NCBI GenBank assembly: GCA_012522085.1
Contig: JAAYLE010000012.1
Coordinates: forward strand, 1 to 36,285
Length of the DNA stretch: 36,285 bases
Direction of reading: 5' to 3'
Source of the DNA: Bacillota bacterium
GTDB lineage: Bacteria > Bacillota > Limnochordia > JAAZLZ01
In this document: positions 1 to 7,894 of the stretch, one piece after another
How the letters are laid out: each line of letters starts with the position of its first letter
How positions within the stretch are numbered: the first letter of the stretch is position 1
Made by a program: the position numbers and the translations under genes
Notes under the pieces: model-generated
Databases searched by the model: none
Told to the model about the DNA's origin: nothing
What the model saw: only the letters and a program-made list of their open reading frames with translations

Positions 1-17
1 CAAGGGCAAAGGCCAGG

Positions 18-46
18 TTGACAGGAGGAGCCCCATGGGGTAAAAT
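18..46 (+). promoter_or_regulatory. Sigma-A promoter of the tRNA-Pro gene
   Basis: A perfect -35 box TTGACA (18-23) and a -10 box TAAAAT (41-46) are separated by exactly 17 bases. The expected start, about position 53, lies just ahead of the tRNA 5' end at 57, so the primary transcript would need only a very short 5' trim. Confidence 0.85.
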
Positions 47-56
47 ACGATCGTGT

Positions 57-134
57 CGGGGCGTGGCGCAGTTTGGCTAGCGCGCATCGTTCGGGACGAT
101 GAGGCCGGAGGTTCAAATCCTCTCGCCCCGACCA
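57..134 (+). tRNA. tRNA-Pro (anticodon CGG)
   Basis: A complete cloverleaf can be folded by hand. The acceptor stem is CGGGGCG (57-63) with CGCCCCG (124-130), then discriminator A131 and an encoded CCA (132-134). The D arm stem is GCGC/GCGC, the anticodon stem is CATCG/CGATG with loop TTCGGGA (anticodon CGG at 92-94), and the T arm is GGAGG-TTCAAAT-CCTCT. A C1-G72 first pair is typical of bacterial tRNA-Pro. It reads the CCG proline codon. Confidence 0.93.
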
Positions 135-150
135 GATAATAGCAGATAAG

Positions 151-180
151 AGGGCATTCGGTGTCACCGCCGAATGCCCT
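151..180. terminator. Hairpin between tRNA-Pro and spo0A, probable two-way terminator
   Basis: A perfect 11-bp inverted repeat (151-161 with 170-180, 8-base loop) sits 16 bases after the tRNA CCA and 22 bases after the spo0A stop codon. The flanking T-runs are weak on both strands (TTCGTTATT on plus). Termination is therefore inferred mainly from the strong stem and its position between convergent genes. Confidence 0.6.
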
Positions 181-202
181 TCGTTATTACCCGACGTCAA
201 GA

Positions 203-988
203 TCAACCAGCTCGCAGCTCCAGGCTAATCCGATCGGCCAGTTTCGCTATGACCAGGGAATTGGTCGGGAGTCGATCTTCCGCTTCCGGCCAGCTAAGAC
301 TGCCTGTGAGCCCCTCCACAAACTCCTTGTTGCCCTTGCGCCAAGCGGAATTGATGGCGTTGCGGATAGCCGCTTCCACCCCACCGACCGTTGTCCCATA
401 CTTTTCTGCCAGTCGTGGGTAGAGTTCCTTAGATAGTCCGCCGCCCATCAGCCGACGGTTGCGGCAAACCATCAAGACTGCCTCCCGAAGATATGTATAA
501 CCCTTGAAGTGTGGTGGCACACCCATGTGGTGCAAAAGCTCTGTGATCAAGATTTCCGGCTCATGGCCGTGGGAGGCATAGTAGGATGATTTGTCTTCCT
601 TAACGAAGGTCAAATCACTGTGGGGGGCAAATTGCCTGATCCGATCGACCAACACTTCCAAATCAAAAGGTTTGACGATAAAATAGTCCGCCCCCATATC
701 GGTCAGCAGTCGCACCATATCATCTTTGGCGAAGGCTGTTAGAATGATGATTCTAGGTCGTCGGCTCAATTCCATGGATTGCAGGCGCTCCATGACGCCG
801 ATGCCATCTAGTTGGGGCATGGTCAAGTCCAAAATGACCACATTGGGCAGAGCTTCCTGGATCTTCTCTAGTGCCTGCTCCCCATTGTAGGCGAGGCCGA
901 TCACTTCCATGTCTTGCTGTCGATTGAGAAACTCCTCTAGAATCCGGCAAAGCTCGATATTGTTGTCCGCTATCAGTATCCTGACCAC
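203..988 (-). CDS. spo0A: Sporulation response regulator Spo0A
   Basis: Master regulator of entry into sporulation, a DNA-binding response regulator phosphorylated by the phosphorelay or by orphan kinases. It is 261 aa, the usual length. The receiver domain (about 1-120) has D8, the phospho-acceptor D54 (VILDLTMP), T84 and K106 (VKPFD). The Spo0A-specific C-terminal domain (about 150-261) is well conserved, with the GVPPHFKGYTYLREA segment and the recognition-helix region VEAAIRNAINSAW. The start is GTG with an AAAGGAG site about 10 bases upstream. Oddity: the second acidic-pocket residue (D11 in B. subtilis Spo0A) is Asn9 here. The gene sits downstream of rsmB rather than after spoIVB, and has its own sigma-H-like promoter. 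Confidence 0.95.
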   Translation of the reverse strand: MVRILIADNNIELCRILEEFLNRQQDMEVIGLAYNGEQALEKIQEALPNVVILDLTMPQLDGIGVMERLQSMELSRRPRIIILTAFAKDDMVRLLTDMGADYFIVKPFDLEVLVDRIRQFAPHSDLTFVKEDKSSYYASHGHEPEILITELLHHMGVPPHFKGYTYLREAVLMVCRNRRLMGGGLSKELYPRLAEKYGTTVGGVEAAIRNAINSAWRKGNKEFVEGLTGSLSWPEAEDRLPTNSLVIAKLADRISLELRAG

Positions 989-1030
989 ACCTATCGCTCC
1001 TTTGATAGCAAGGCTAGTTATAAAAACACA

Positions 1031-1057
1031 ATTCTCGACTATTCACTATATTCCTCC
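1031..1057 (-). promoter_or_regulatory. Sigma-H-like promoter of spo0A
   Basis: Read on the minus strand, GGAGGAATA (1057-1049) fits the sigma-H -35 consensus RnAGGAwWW in full. After an 11-base spacer, CGAGAAT (1037-1031) fits the -10 core RnnGAAT except at the first base. The predicted start near 1024 leaves about 35 bases of leader before the GTG of spo0A. Sigma-H control of spo0A is established in B. subtilis; its use here is inferred. The same AAGGAGG could also act as a ribosome binding site for a 10-codon ORF. Confidence 0.5.
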
Positions 1058-1071
1058 TTGAAAAATGCAGG

Positions 1072-2415
1072 TTAACAGGAATCGAAGGCGGCCAGGAAAA
1101 AACCGTCAGTTCCGTGGATGTGGGGAAACAAAGTCAGGGTGCCGGGTAGGCCTTCAACGGCCGGCTCCACATTAATGAGACCGGCAAGGTTGACAGGCCG
1201 CAAAGGGAAGTTTTCGAGCAGCCAAGCCACATTAGCCAAGGTTTCCTCTCGTTCAAAGCTGCAGGTACTGTAAACGAGGCGCCCGCCGCGGGCCAGGAGC
1301 TTCATCCCTACCGCCAACAGCTGTCGTTGCAGCTTGGCCAAAGCCGCGGGTTCCGCCGGGTTTTTTCGCCAACGGGCATCTGGTCGGCGGCGCAATACGC
1401 CAAGTCCACTGCATGGCGCGTCGATTAGTACCCGCTGCACCTGTCCGGCCAACTCTGGAACTTTGGTGAGGAGATCCCGAGCATCACCATGTAGGGTCTC
1501 AACACATTGGATCCCCAGGCGCTTGCAAGTTTGCTGCACCAAGGTTAGCTTATGGGGATGGATGTCCAGGGCCAAAATCCGTCCCCGATCTTCCATCAGC
1601 GCCGCCAAGTGCGTAGTCTTCCCTCCGGGGCCGCTGCAAAGGTCCACGACAAAATCACCAGGCTTGGCCTCTAAGGCCGGCGCCACCAGCATCGAGGATT
1701 CATCTTGAACCGTAAAATGCCCCTGGATGAAAAGGTCCAGATCGGCCAGCCGATCGAAGCCCTTGATCGACAGCCCATGGGGCGAAAGAGTAGTCGGCAG
1801 TGCTTCAATTGCCCTCTCGGCAAGGTCGCTGGCGAGCTGCTGCCTCGTGGTGATTAAGGTATTGACCCGGATGGTTGTCGGGGCTGGTTCGTTGTTCGCT
1901 TGGCACAGGCTTGCCGTAAAGTCAGCCCCAAAGCGCGCCACCCACCTCTCCACTAGCCATTGGGGGTGGCTGTAGGTAATGGCGATGTGCTCGGCCGGGT
2001 CCTCTGCCAATGAGGGGACCGGCTCGCTGCCTTTTCTTAAGAAAGAACGGAGGACTCCGTTGACTAGCGAAGCAGTCCCTCGGTGGCCGTACAACTTGGC
2101 CAGTTCAACAGCTTGATCGACGGCCACCGGAGGAGGTGTCTGGGTGTAAAGGATCTCATAAAGGGCAAGTCGCAAGATGGCCCTGATGGGGCCGGAAAGG
2201 TCTTGCAGGTCCCTTTTGCAGTGGGGAGTGAGATGTCGGTCGATGGTCCCTAAGTACCTGCTGGTACCGTAAACAAGATCGGTAATCCGGGCCCGGTCTT
2301 CTTTGGTGATGTCCCCCGTCAGCCGGGAATTTAGGGCAAGATTAACGTAGCTTTTCCGCCTCTCGGCGCTCTCGAGGACCTTAACGGCAATCCGTCGGGC
2401 TAGGGTCGCAGCCAT
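1072..2415 (-). CDS. rsmB: 16S rRNA m5C967 methyltransferase RsmB
   Basis: SAM-dependent cytosine-5 methyltransferase of 16S rRNA (C967 in E. coli numbering). It is 447 aa, full length. The N-terminal NusB-like RNA-binding domain spans about 1-140. The C-terminal Rossmann domain has the SAM loop DLCSGPGGKT (259-268), the motif IV cysteine C335 (DAPCSG) and the motif VI catalytic cysteine C385 (STCS). The ATG lies 3 bases past the yugP stop, so the two genes are translationally close. In B. subtilis rsmB is followed by rlmN, prpC and prkC; here spo0A follows. Confidence 0.95.
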   Translation of the reverse strand: MAATLARRIAVKVLESAERRKSYVNLALNSRLTGDITKEDRARITDLVYGTSRYLGTIDRHLTPHCKRDLQDLSGPIRAILRLALYEILYTQTPPPVAVDQAVELAKLYGHRGTASLVNGVLRSFLRKGSEPVPSLAEDPAEHIAITYSHPQWLVERWVARFGADFTASLCQANNEPAPTTIRVNTLITTRQQLASDLAERAIEALPTTLSPHGLSIKGFDRLADLDLFIQGHFTVQDESSMLVAPALEAKPGDFVVDLCSGPGGKTTHLAALMEDRGRILALDIHPHKLTLVQQTCKRLGIQCVETLHGDARDLLTKVPELAGQVQRVLIDAPCSGLGVLRRRPDARWRKNPAEPAALAKLQRQLLAVGMKLLARGGRLVYSTCSFEREETLANVAWLLENFPLRPVNLAGLINVEPAVEGLPGTLTLFPHIHGTDGFFLAAFDSC

Positions 2416-2418
2416 AAC

Positions 2419-3120
2419 TTAACGTCTATCCCGATGCCCTCGCAGCACCAGCAGGCGAATCAGCTGCAGAACGGCCATGGCCGTGGCCGCTAGGTACGTC
2501 AGGGCAGCCGCATCCAAAACGCTCTTGGCTTTCGGCGCCTCATCGGGAGCTAGATAGCCTCCTACCTCCAATAGGCGCATCGCCCTGGAGCTCGCGTTGT
2601 ATTCCACCGGCAAGGTGACCACCTGGAAAAGAAGGGCCGCCACGAAAAGCAGGATGCCAAGATCCATCAACAGCGGGCCGTTGAACAAAAACCCGAGGAA
2701 GAACAGGGGAAAGGCCATTTGGGAGCCGAAATGGGCCACCGGGAACAGGTTGTTGCGGATGCCCAAAGGAACGTAATTCTGGGCGTGCTGCAAAGCATGA
2801 CCTGTTTCGTGGGCGGCCACCCCCAAGGCGGCCAAAGAGGTGCTGTGATATACATCCCGCGACAAACGAAGCACTCGGCTGCGGGGATCATAATGATCGG
2901 TTAAATGGCCCGGCGTCATTTCAACCCGCACATCGTGGAGGCCGTGGCTGTCGAGAAGCTCCCGGGCTACTTGACTGCCTGTCTTGCCTCGGCGGGAAGG
3001 AATGCGCAAGTAGCGCTGGAAGGTGCCGGAGACTTTCGCCTGGGCATACATTGCCAGGATCACAGCGGGAATCAAGATGACATACGTCCAATCCCAGTAA
3101 AAAGGCATGAAATAAGGCAT
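2419..3120 (-). CDS. YugP-family zinc metallopeptidase (membrane)
   Basis: Predicted integral-membrane zinc peptidase of the neutral zinc metallopeptidase family (YugP, PF04298), 233 aa. An N-terminal membrane segment (about 12-27) is followed by the zinc site HETGH (104-108), which supplies two His ligands and the catalytic Glu. A VEYNAS segment further on probably carries the third, Glu, ligand. Two hydrophobic stretches lie between these sites and one near the C-terminus. The ATG has a strong AGGAGG site 7 bases upstream. It sits between the DUF116 gene and rsmB, an arrangement I recall from several clostridial genomes. Substrate unknown. Confidence 0.88.
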   Translation of the reverse strand: MPYFMPFYWDWTYVILIPAVILAMYAQAKVSGTFQRYLRIPSRRGKTGSQVARELLDSHGLHDVRVEMTPGHLTDHYDPRSRVLRLSRDVYHSTSLAALGVAAHETGHALQHAQNYVPLGIRNNLFPVAHFGSQMAFPLFFLGFLFNGPLLMDLGILLFVAALLFQVVTLPVEYNASSRAMRLLEVGGYLAPDEAPKAKSVLDAAALTYLAATAMAVLQLIRLLVLRGHRDRR

Positions 3121-3149
3121 GACCCAACCTCCTGTCTGGGTAGTTGTAG

Positions 3150-3941
3150 TTAACTGGACGCCCCTTCTTCTAACATATTACCCTTTGGGAGGCATATACT
3201 CTCCTGTTCCCCCAAAAGATTGCGCACAGCTTCTTCAACCTCGGCAAGATTCACCTCGGTCTCAAAGCAAGGTCCTCGCGGCCGTTCATTCGTCACTCCT
3301 AGGACTTTGAGGGGGCGGGTATCTTGAATGCCACTAGCCAGGTCACGTTCACAGGCAATGGCCACAACCCCCTTAGGCTTCAGTTCTTTGACCAACTGCC
3401 GGGCCCTAGTCCCTCCGGTGCTCACCGCCAAATGGAAGCCATACTCATCTTGCAGGGCAAGGAGGCCATTGACCGGACATCGCCCGCATCGACGACAATT
3501 ACTTACCTCTACACTTATTTTATACCGACAATCGGCTTTTTGCAAACAAATGGGCGCCAAGACAAGGATCTCCTGGCTTGTCAGACGGGATTTTTCCCTC
3601 TTAGTCAGTTCGTTGTGAACCTGGAGGAAAGAACGGCGCACCACATCCTCTTCGATGCCGAACATCTTCGCCAGCTTCAGGGAGACGGGAAAGATGGCCG
3701 CCACAGCCCGGGCTGTGATGCCCCAAGGGATCCCCTTGTTCCAAATCAAGGCCCCCGTCAGAGATAGAATGCCCGTACTTAAGAAAACAAAGACTGCCCC
3801 GAGGACGATTAAGAGTCCCCAGGCAAGCAGCTGGGGCCTTCCTTTGCTGATCACATAAAGGATGGCCAAGGACCCCATGAAAAGCACCAATAAAGCGATG
3901 ATGCTAAAACCTAAGAACACACGTTTCCGTCCCCGCGACAC
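3150..3941 (-). CDS. DUF116 family membrane-anchored cysteine-rich protein
   Basis: Recognised as a DUF116 family protein; no function is established. It is about 263 aa. Two N-terminal hydrophobic segments (about 8-30 and 40-62) precede a cytosolic domain holding a cysteine cluster C-x6-C-x10-C-x2-C-x2-C (APICLQKADCRY...NCRRCGRC), which suggests a metal or Fe-S site, and one more Cys in AIACERDL. I take GTG at 3941 as the start because AAGGGAG lies 8 bases upstream. TTG at 3944 is an alternative, and the longer form from 3995 would overlap fmt with no ribosome site. It lies directly after fmt and before the yugP-type peptidase. Confidence 0.82.
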   Translation of the reverse strand: MSRGRKRVFLGFSIIALLVLFMGSLAILYVISKGRPQLLAWGLLIVLGAVFVFLSTGILSLTGALIWNKGIPWGITARAVAAIFPVSLKLAKMFGIEEDVVRRSFLQVHNELTKREKSRLTSQEILVLAPICLQKADCRYKISVEVSNCRRCGRCPVNGLLALQDEYGFHLAVSTGGTRARQLVKELKPKGVVAIACERDLASGIQDTRPLKVLGVTNERPRGPCFETEVNLAEVEEAVRNLLGEQESICLPKGNMLEEGASS

Positions 3942-3945
3942 CAAC

Positions 3946-4884
3946 CTAACTCCCTTCTCGGCCGAGGATCTCCCCCACCTGCAGTTGATAACCATTGATG
4001 TAATCCCGGCCGCTCATGCGCTCCTTGTTTGCCGGCTGCACCCCTGTGATTAAGAGGCCACCTTCGCCACAGCTGACGACAAATCCTTCGTCTTCGATGG
4101 AAGATATTTCTCCCGGGTTGGCTTGTGGACAGGGATGCAAGGATGCTGCCCAAATCTTCAGGGGCCGTCCGCGGTGGCAAGTCTGGGCACCGGGCCAGGG
4201 AGCCAAGGCCCGCACCAGGCGCTCAATGACGACCGCAGGAGCCGACCAGTTGATCACTTGCTCCTCTCTGCTCAGCTTGGGGGCCGTGACGGCTTCCTGG
4301 TGGTTTTGCGGCTTAGGAACGGCTTTGCCCGAAGCTATAGCTGTCAAGGCTTCTAGGAGCAGCTCCGCTCCCTCCTTAGCCAGCTTATCGTGCAGACTGC
4401 CCCCTGTTTCATCTGGTTCAATGGGTACTTCCCGCTGGCAGATGATATCACCCGTATCCCAGCCTTCATCCATCAGCATGATGGTCACGCCCGTGATCTC
4501 ATCCCCCGCCATGATGGCCCGTTGGATGGGGGCCGCCCCCCGCCAGCGGGGAAGCAAGGAAGCATGTACGTTGATGCAGCCATGGGGCGGCAGCTCAAGG
4601 ATGGCGCGCCCGAGTTTTTGGCCGAAGGCGGCCACCACAATTACATCTGGACCGGCTTCCTTGATGGCTGCCAGGGACTCAGCGGCGTTGACATCCTGGG
4701 GCTGGAAAAGGGGAAGGCCCGACTGGCTGGCGAACTTCTTTATCGGTGAAGGCCGGTGGCGTTGGCCGCGCCCTGCCGGTCGATCCGGCTGGGTGATTAC
4801 TAGGGCAACCTCGTGTCCATCTGTCACAAGTCCCTGCAGGGACGGCACAGCAAAATCAGGTGTGCCGAGGAACACCACTTTCAT
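3946..4884 (-). CDS. fmt: Methionyl-tRNA formyltransferase
   Basis: Formylates initiator Met-tRNA using 10-formyl-THF. It is 312 aa. The N-terminal formyltransferase domain begins KVVFLGTPDFAVPSL and carries the INVHASLLPRWRGAAPIQ motif with the catalytic Asn and His, and GWDTGDI with the catalytic Asp. A C-terminal OB-like tRNA-binding domain follows from about residue 205. The ATG at 4884 is preferred because a run of GGAGGAGGAGAAGG lies just upstream; a longer in-frame reading has no family similarity. It overlaps the 3' end of def by 29 bases, consistent with the classic def-fmt pairing. Confidence 0.95.
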   Translation of the reverse strand: MKVVFLGTPDFAVPSLQGLVTDGHEVALVITQPDRPAGRGQRHRPSPIKKFASQSGLPLFQPQDVNAAESLAAIKEAGPDVIVVAAFGQKLGRAILELPPHGCINVHASLLPRWRGAAPIQRAIMAGDEITGVTIMLMDEGWDTGDIICQREVPIEPDETGGSLHDKLAKEGAELLLEALTAIASGKAVPKPQNHQEAVTAPKLSREEQVINWSAPAVVIERLVRALAPWPGAQTCHRGRPLKIWAASLHPCPQANPGEISSIEDEGFVVSCGEGGLLITGVQPANKERMSGRDYINGYQLQVGEILGREGS

Positions 4885-5353
4885 CAGCCTTCTCCTCCTC
4901 CTCCACAGCCACGATGCTCGTTGCCTTGTCAGTGAACAGGACGCCATCCAAGTGGTCTATTTCGTGCTGGAGGGCCCGCGCCAACAGGTCAGTCCCTTCG
5001 ATCACCAGCGGTTTTCCCTTGGCATCGAGGCCTGCCACTTTCACCCACGCCGACCTTTCCACATAACCATTTACTCCGGGTATGCTGAGGCAGCCTTCCA
5101 CATCCACATCCTGACCATCCCGGTCAATGATTTCAGGATTGAAAACAACGATGGGACCCTCGCCTACGTCGAGCACGATCAGCCGCACGCCCACCCCTAC
5201 CTGGGGCGCCGCCAAACCCACACCAGAAGCGGCCCGCATGGTCTCTTCCATGTCGCCTGCCAGTTTCAGTAGACGTTTGGTTATTTTCTTCACGGGAAGG
5301 GCCTTTTGCCGCAACAGCGGATGCCCTTCAGTGAGGATCTCTAATTGAGCCAT
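4856..5353 (-). CDS. def: Peptide deformylase
   Basis: Metal-dependent enzyme that removes the N-formyl group from nascent proteins. It is 165 aa. All three signature motifs are present: GVGLAAPQVG, EGCLSIPG (Cys metal ligand) and QHEIDHLDG (two His ligands and the catalytic Glu). The ATG at 5353 has GAGAGG 9 bases upstream, whereas the in-frame ATG at 5362 abuts it, so the shorter form (MAQLEIL) is chosen. The acidic C-terminal tail is encoded over the start of fmt. The upstream priA stop is only 14 bases away. Confidence 0.95.
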   Translation of the reverse strand: MAQLEILTEGHPLLRQKALPVKKITKRLLKLAGDMEETMRAASGVGLAAPQVGVGVRLIVLDVGEGPIVVFNPEIIDRDGQDVDVEGCLSIPGVNGYVERSAWVKVAGLDAKGKPLVIEGTDLLARALQHEIDHLDGVLFTDKATSIVAVEEEEKADESGVPRHT

Positions 5354-5367
5354 CACTATCATCCTCT

Positions 5368-7581
5368 CTATAGCATAAATGAGGGCTCGACATCAATGGA
5401 CAGATTCACCTCGGTCAAGGAGCCTTGCGCAGCACAATCGCCCAGCAGCTCTTTGATGGGCAGCGGGCCTTCCGGAGGTACTTTCAACCATAAATGCCAC
5501 CGATATCGGTCCCGCAGTCGACTCAGGGGAGCAGGGGCCGGCCCAAACATTTCCCAACCCCGGGGACGGACCTTTGGCCCCAGGAGCCGCGACCAAAGGT
5601 GGGCCGTCCTTTGCACCTCTGCCTCGCTTTCACCTTGAAACAGCAGGCGAACCAAACGGCAAAAGGGAGGGTAATGAAGGGATTCGCGAAACGACAGCTC
5701 CCGTCGGTAGAAGGCTTCATAGTCGTGCTCAGCTGCCTTCAACACTGCATAGTGCTGCGGATTGTACGTTTGGATGACGACAACGCCACCGTCTGGTCCT
5801 CGTCCCGCCCGTCCAGCCGCTTGGACAAGCAATTGAAAGGTGCGTTCACTACTGCGATAATCCGGCAGATTGAGAATGGTATCCGCCGCCACCACGCCGA
5901 CCAAGGTTACTCCTGGGAAGTCGAATCCTTTGGCCACCATCTGGGTGCCCACCAAGACATCGAGCTTTCGGGCGGCAAAAGAACGCAGAATCTCAGCATG
6001 GGCTCCCTTACGGCTCGTGACATCAGCATCTAAACGGGCTGCCCGGGCTCGGGGAAACAGTTCCTGCAAGGCTTCCACCACTCTTTGCGTCCCTGCACCG
6101 AAATGCCGGATAGCCTGGCTGCCGCAGGCCGGACAGGTCTGGGGGGGCCGCCGGGTATTCCCACAGTAGTGGCACCGCAGCTCCCCTTCCGGTTGATGAT
6201 AAGTCATACTCACCGAGCAGTCCGCGCACCGCATCACCTCGCCGCATTCGCGACAAAAGATGAAGGTCGTGTAGCCCCGCCGGTTAAGGAAGAGGATGGC
6301 TTGCTCTCCTCGGCCCAAGCAGCGGGCAAGCTCCCTTTGCAGCCGTCTGCTGAACACCGTTCGGTTGCCCCGCTTCAGCTCGTCGCGCATGTCAACTATC
6401 TCTACCTTAGGCAAAGGCAGGTTCTCCACCCTTTTGCTCAGGATGAGCAGCTTCGACGAACCTTCTTTACTTCGGTAGTAACTTTCTATGCCCGGCGTCG
6501 CCGAACCTAAGACGACGACCGCATTCTCCAACTCTGCCCTTTTCATGGCCACTGTCCGGGCATGATAGCGGGGATGCCTATCATCCTGTTTATAACTCGG
6601 CTCGTGCTCCTCATCGATGACTATCAGTCCTAAATCCTGCACCGGCGCAAAAACTGCTGACCTGGCACCGACGACGACCCTAGCTTCCCCCCGCCGCAAG
6701 CGCAGCCATTCATCATGCCTTTCTCCCAACGACAGGTTGCTGTGGAGAAGGGCAACCTCATCGCCGAAGCGGGCTTGAAACTCGCCCATGATCTGGGCTG
6801 TCAAAGCTATCTCCGGGACCAGCACCAAAGCCCCTAGTCCTGCACGAAGGGCAGAGGCGATGGCCCGCAGGTACACTTCTGTCTTGCCGCTGCCAGTCAC
6901 CCCATGGAGCACGAACACTTGGTTTTGACCAAGGGCGTCCGTGATAGCCGCGAGGGCCCTCTCCTGCTCAGGGGTTAATGTGATCTCTTGGCTGCTTCTC
7001 TCGAGGGCCTGATCGTCGGGCCGTCTGGTGATGACGACCCTTGTCTCCTGCAAAATGTCCCTCTTAACCAATGATTGAACAGTCGTCCGGCCAATTCCTT
7101 GCTCCTCTAGGGAAACGACGGTTAGTGTTTGACCGGGCGCCCTGCGAATCAGCTCCAATGCCAATTCCTGCTTCGGACCCAGCCCCCCAAGACAGCCGCG
7201 CCCAGTCAAGCGAACAGCTTTCAACGTTCGCACGGGTGCAGGACCCTTTGCCCTCGCTCCCGGGGGCAGCATGCAGCTGATCGCCTCAACCAACAGACAC
7301 CCGTAGTAGTCAGACATCCAATGGGCCAGCTCCAACAGAGTCGGTGTGATGAGGGGTTCTTCATCCAGGATCCGGAGGATATCTCTGATCTCCCGGACAT
7401 CTTCGGGAGGCGAGGAAAAACCCACCACATAACCCACTACCCGGCGACGGCCAAAGGGGACCAGCACCCGATGTCCCACTTTGAGCGATGGCTGCAGGCT
7501 GGGGGGGACGTGGTAGTGAAACTCCCGATCGACGGGAAATGCGGCAACATCGACGATTATCTCAGCGTATTCCTTGCTCAT
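5368..7581 (-). CDS. priA: Primosomal replication-restart helicase PriA
   Basis: 3'-to-5' DNA helicase that reloads the replisome at stalled forks. It is 737 aa from the ATG at 7581. After the N-terminal fork-binding domain come Walker A GVTGSGKT (227-234), the DEEH box (323-326) and eight zinc-binding cysteines (443, 446, 452, 455, 470, 473, 483, 486) in the expected insertion. The reading frame stays open upstream into rpoZ in another frame, but that part has no PriA similarity. The ribosome binding site at 7581 is weak. Def and fmt follow closely. In B. subtilis coaBC lies between rpoZ and priA; here that gap holds only a terminator. Confidence 0.95.
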   Translation of the reverse strand: MSKEYAEIIVDVAAFPVDREFHYHVPPSLQPSLKVGHRVLVPFGRRRVVGYVVGFSSPPEDVREIRDILRILDEEPLITPTLLELAHWMSDYYGCLLVEAISCMLPPGARAKGPAPVRTLKAVRLTGRGCLGGLGPKQELALELIRRAPGQTLTVVSLEEQGIGRTTVQSLVKRDILQETRVVITRRPDDQALERSSQEITLTPEQERALAAITDALGQNQVFVLHGVTGSGKTEVYLRAIASALRAGLGALVLVPEIALTAQIMGEFQARFGDEVALLHSNLSLGERHDEWLRLRRGEARVVVGARSAVFAPVQDLGLIVIDEEHEPSYKQDDRHPRYHARTVAMKRAELENAVVVLGSATPGIESYYRSKEGSSKLLILSKRVENLPLPKVEIVDMRDELKRGNRTVFSRRLQRELARCLGRGEQAILFLNRRGYTTFIFCRECGEVMRCADCSVSMTYHQPEGELRCHYCGNTRRPPQTCPACGSQAIRHFGAGTQRVVEALQELFPRARAARLDADVTSRKGAHAEILRSFAARKLDVLVGTQMVAKGFDFPGVTLVGVVAADTILNLPDYRSSERTFQLLVQAAGRAGRGPDGGVVVIQTYNPQHYAVLKAAEHDYEAFYRRELSFRESLHYPPFCRLVRLLFQGESEAEVQRTAHLWSRLLGPKVRPRGWEMFGPAPAPLSRLRDRYRWHLWLKVPPEGPLPIKELLGDCAAQGSLTEVNLSIDVEPSFML

Positions 7582-7638
7582 GATCGGTCCGACACATCCA
7601 TCCTGCGGCGCCCTTGCCCCCTTCTTGGCGGCAACGGC

Positions 7639-7666
7639 AAAAATGCCTGCAGTATGCACTGCAGGC
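7639..7666 (-). terminator. Intrinsic terminator after rpoZ
   Basis: On the minus strand an 8-bp perfect stem (GCCTGCAG/CTGCAGGC, 6-base loop, 7645-7666) is followed by A and five T. It lies 18 bases after the rpoZ stop and 57 bases before the priA start, and probably separates the yicC-rpoZ unit from priA, at least partially. Confidence 0.75.
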
Positions 7667-7684
7667 AGCGTTCCGCCGTGGCAC

Positions 7685-7894
7685 TTACTTGATCCCCGTC
7701 TTGGTACGTTCGTAACGAATCTTGTCATCGCCGATTTCATGTAGGGCAACGGTGACGGGTTTGTCCGAATCCACCTCCACCAGGCTGACCGCCCCCTCCA
7801 GGAGCTGACGGGCTCGCTTGGCACAAGCCACCACCAAAGTGTAGCGGCTGTCTGTTTTCTCCAGCAGCAGCTCCAGCGGCGGTTGGTTCATCAT
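7685..7894 (-). CDS. rpoZ: RNA polymerase omega subunit
   Basis: Small RNA polymerase subunit that assists assembly of beta-prime. It is 69 aa, the normal length for Firmicutes. The SRYTLVVACAKRARQLLEG segment is the conserved omega core, and VTVALHEIGDDKIRYE matches the usual C-terminal half. The tandem ATGATG start overlaps the gmk stop codon, so translation is probably coupled. Gmk upstream is the standard neighbour. Confidence 0.93.
   Translation of the reverse strand: MMNQPPLELLLEKTDSRYTLVVACAKRARQLLEGAVSLVEVDSDKPVTVALHEIGDDKIRYERTKTGIK

Noticed and set aside
4016-5272. Long plus-strand open frame (418 codons) antisense to fmt and def
   Set aside because: It lies wholly opposite two well-supported genes with all catalytic motifs, its translation is Ser/Arg-rich with no recognisable domain, and it is a side effect of high GC.
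7582-7824. N-terminal extension of priA to 7824
   Set aside because: The extra 81 codons overlap rpoZ and the terminator, have no PriA similarity, and the family normally starts near the ATG at 7581.
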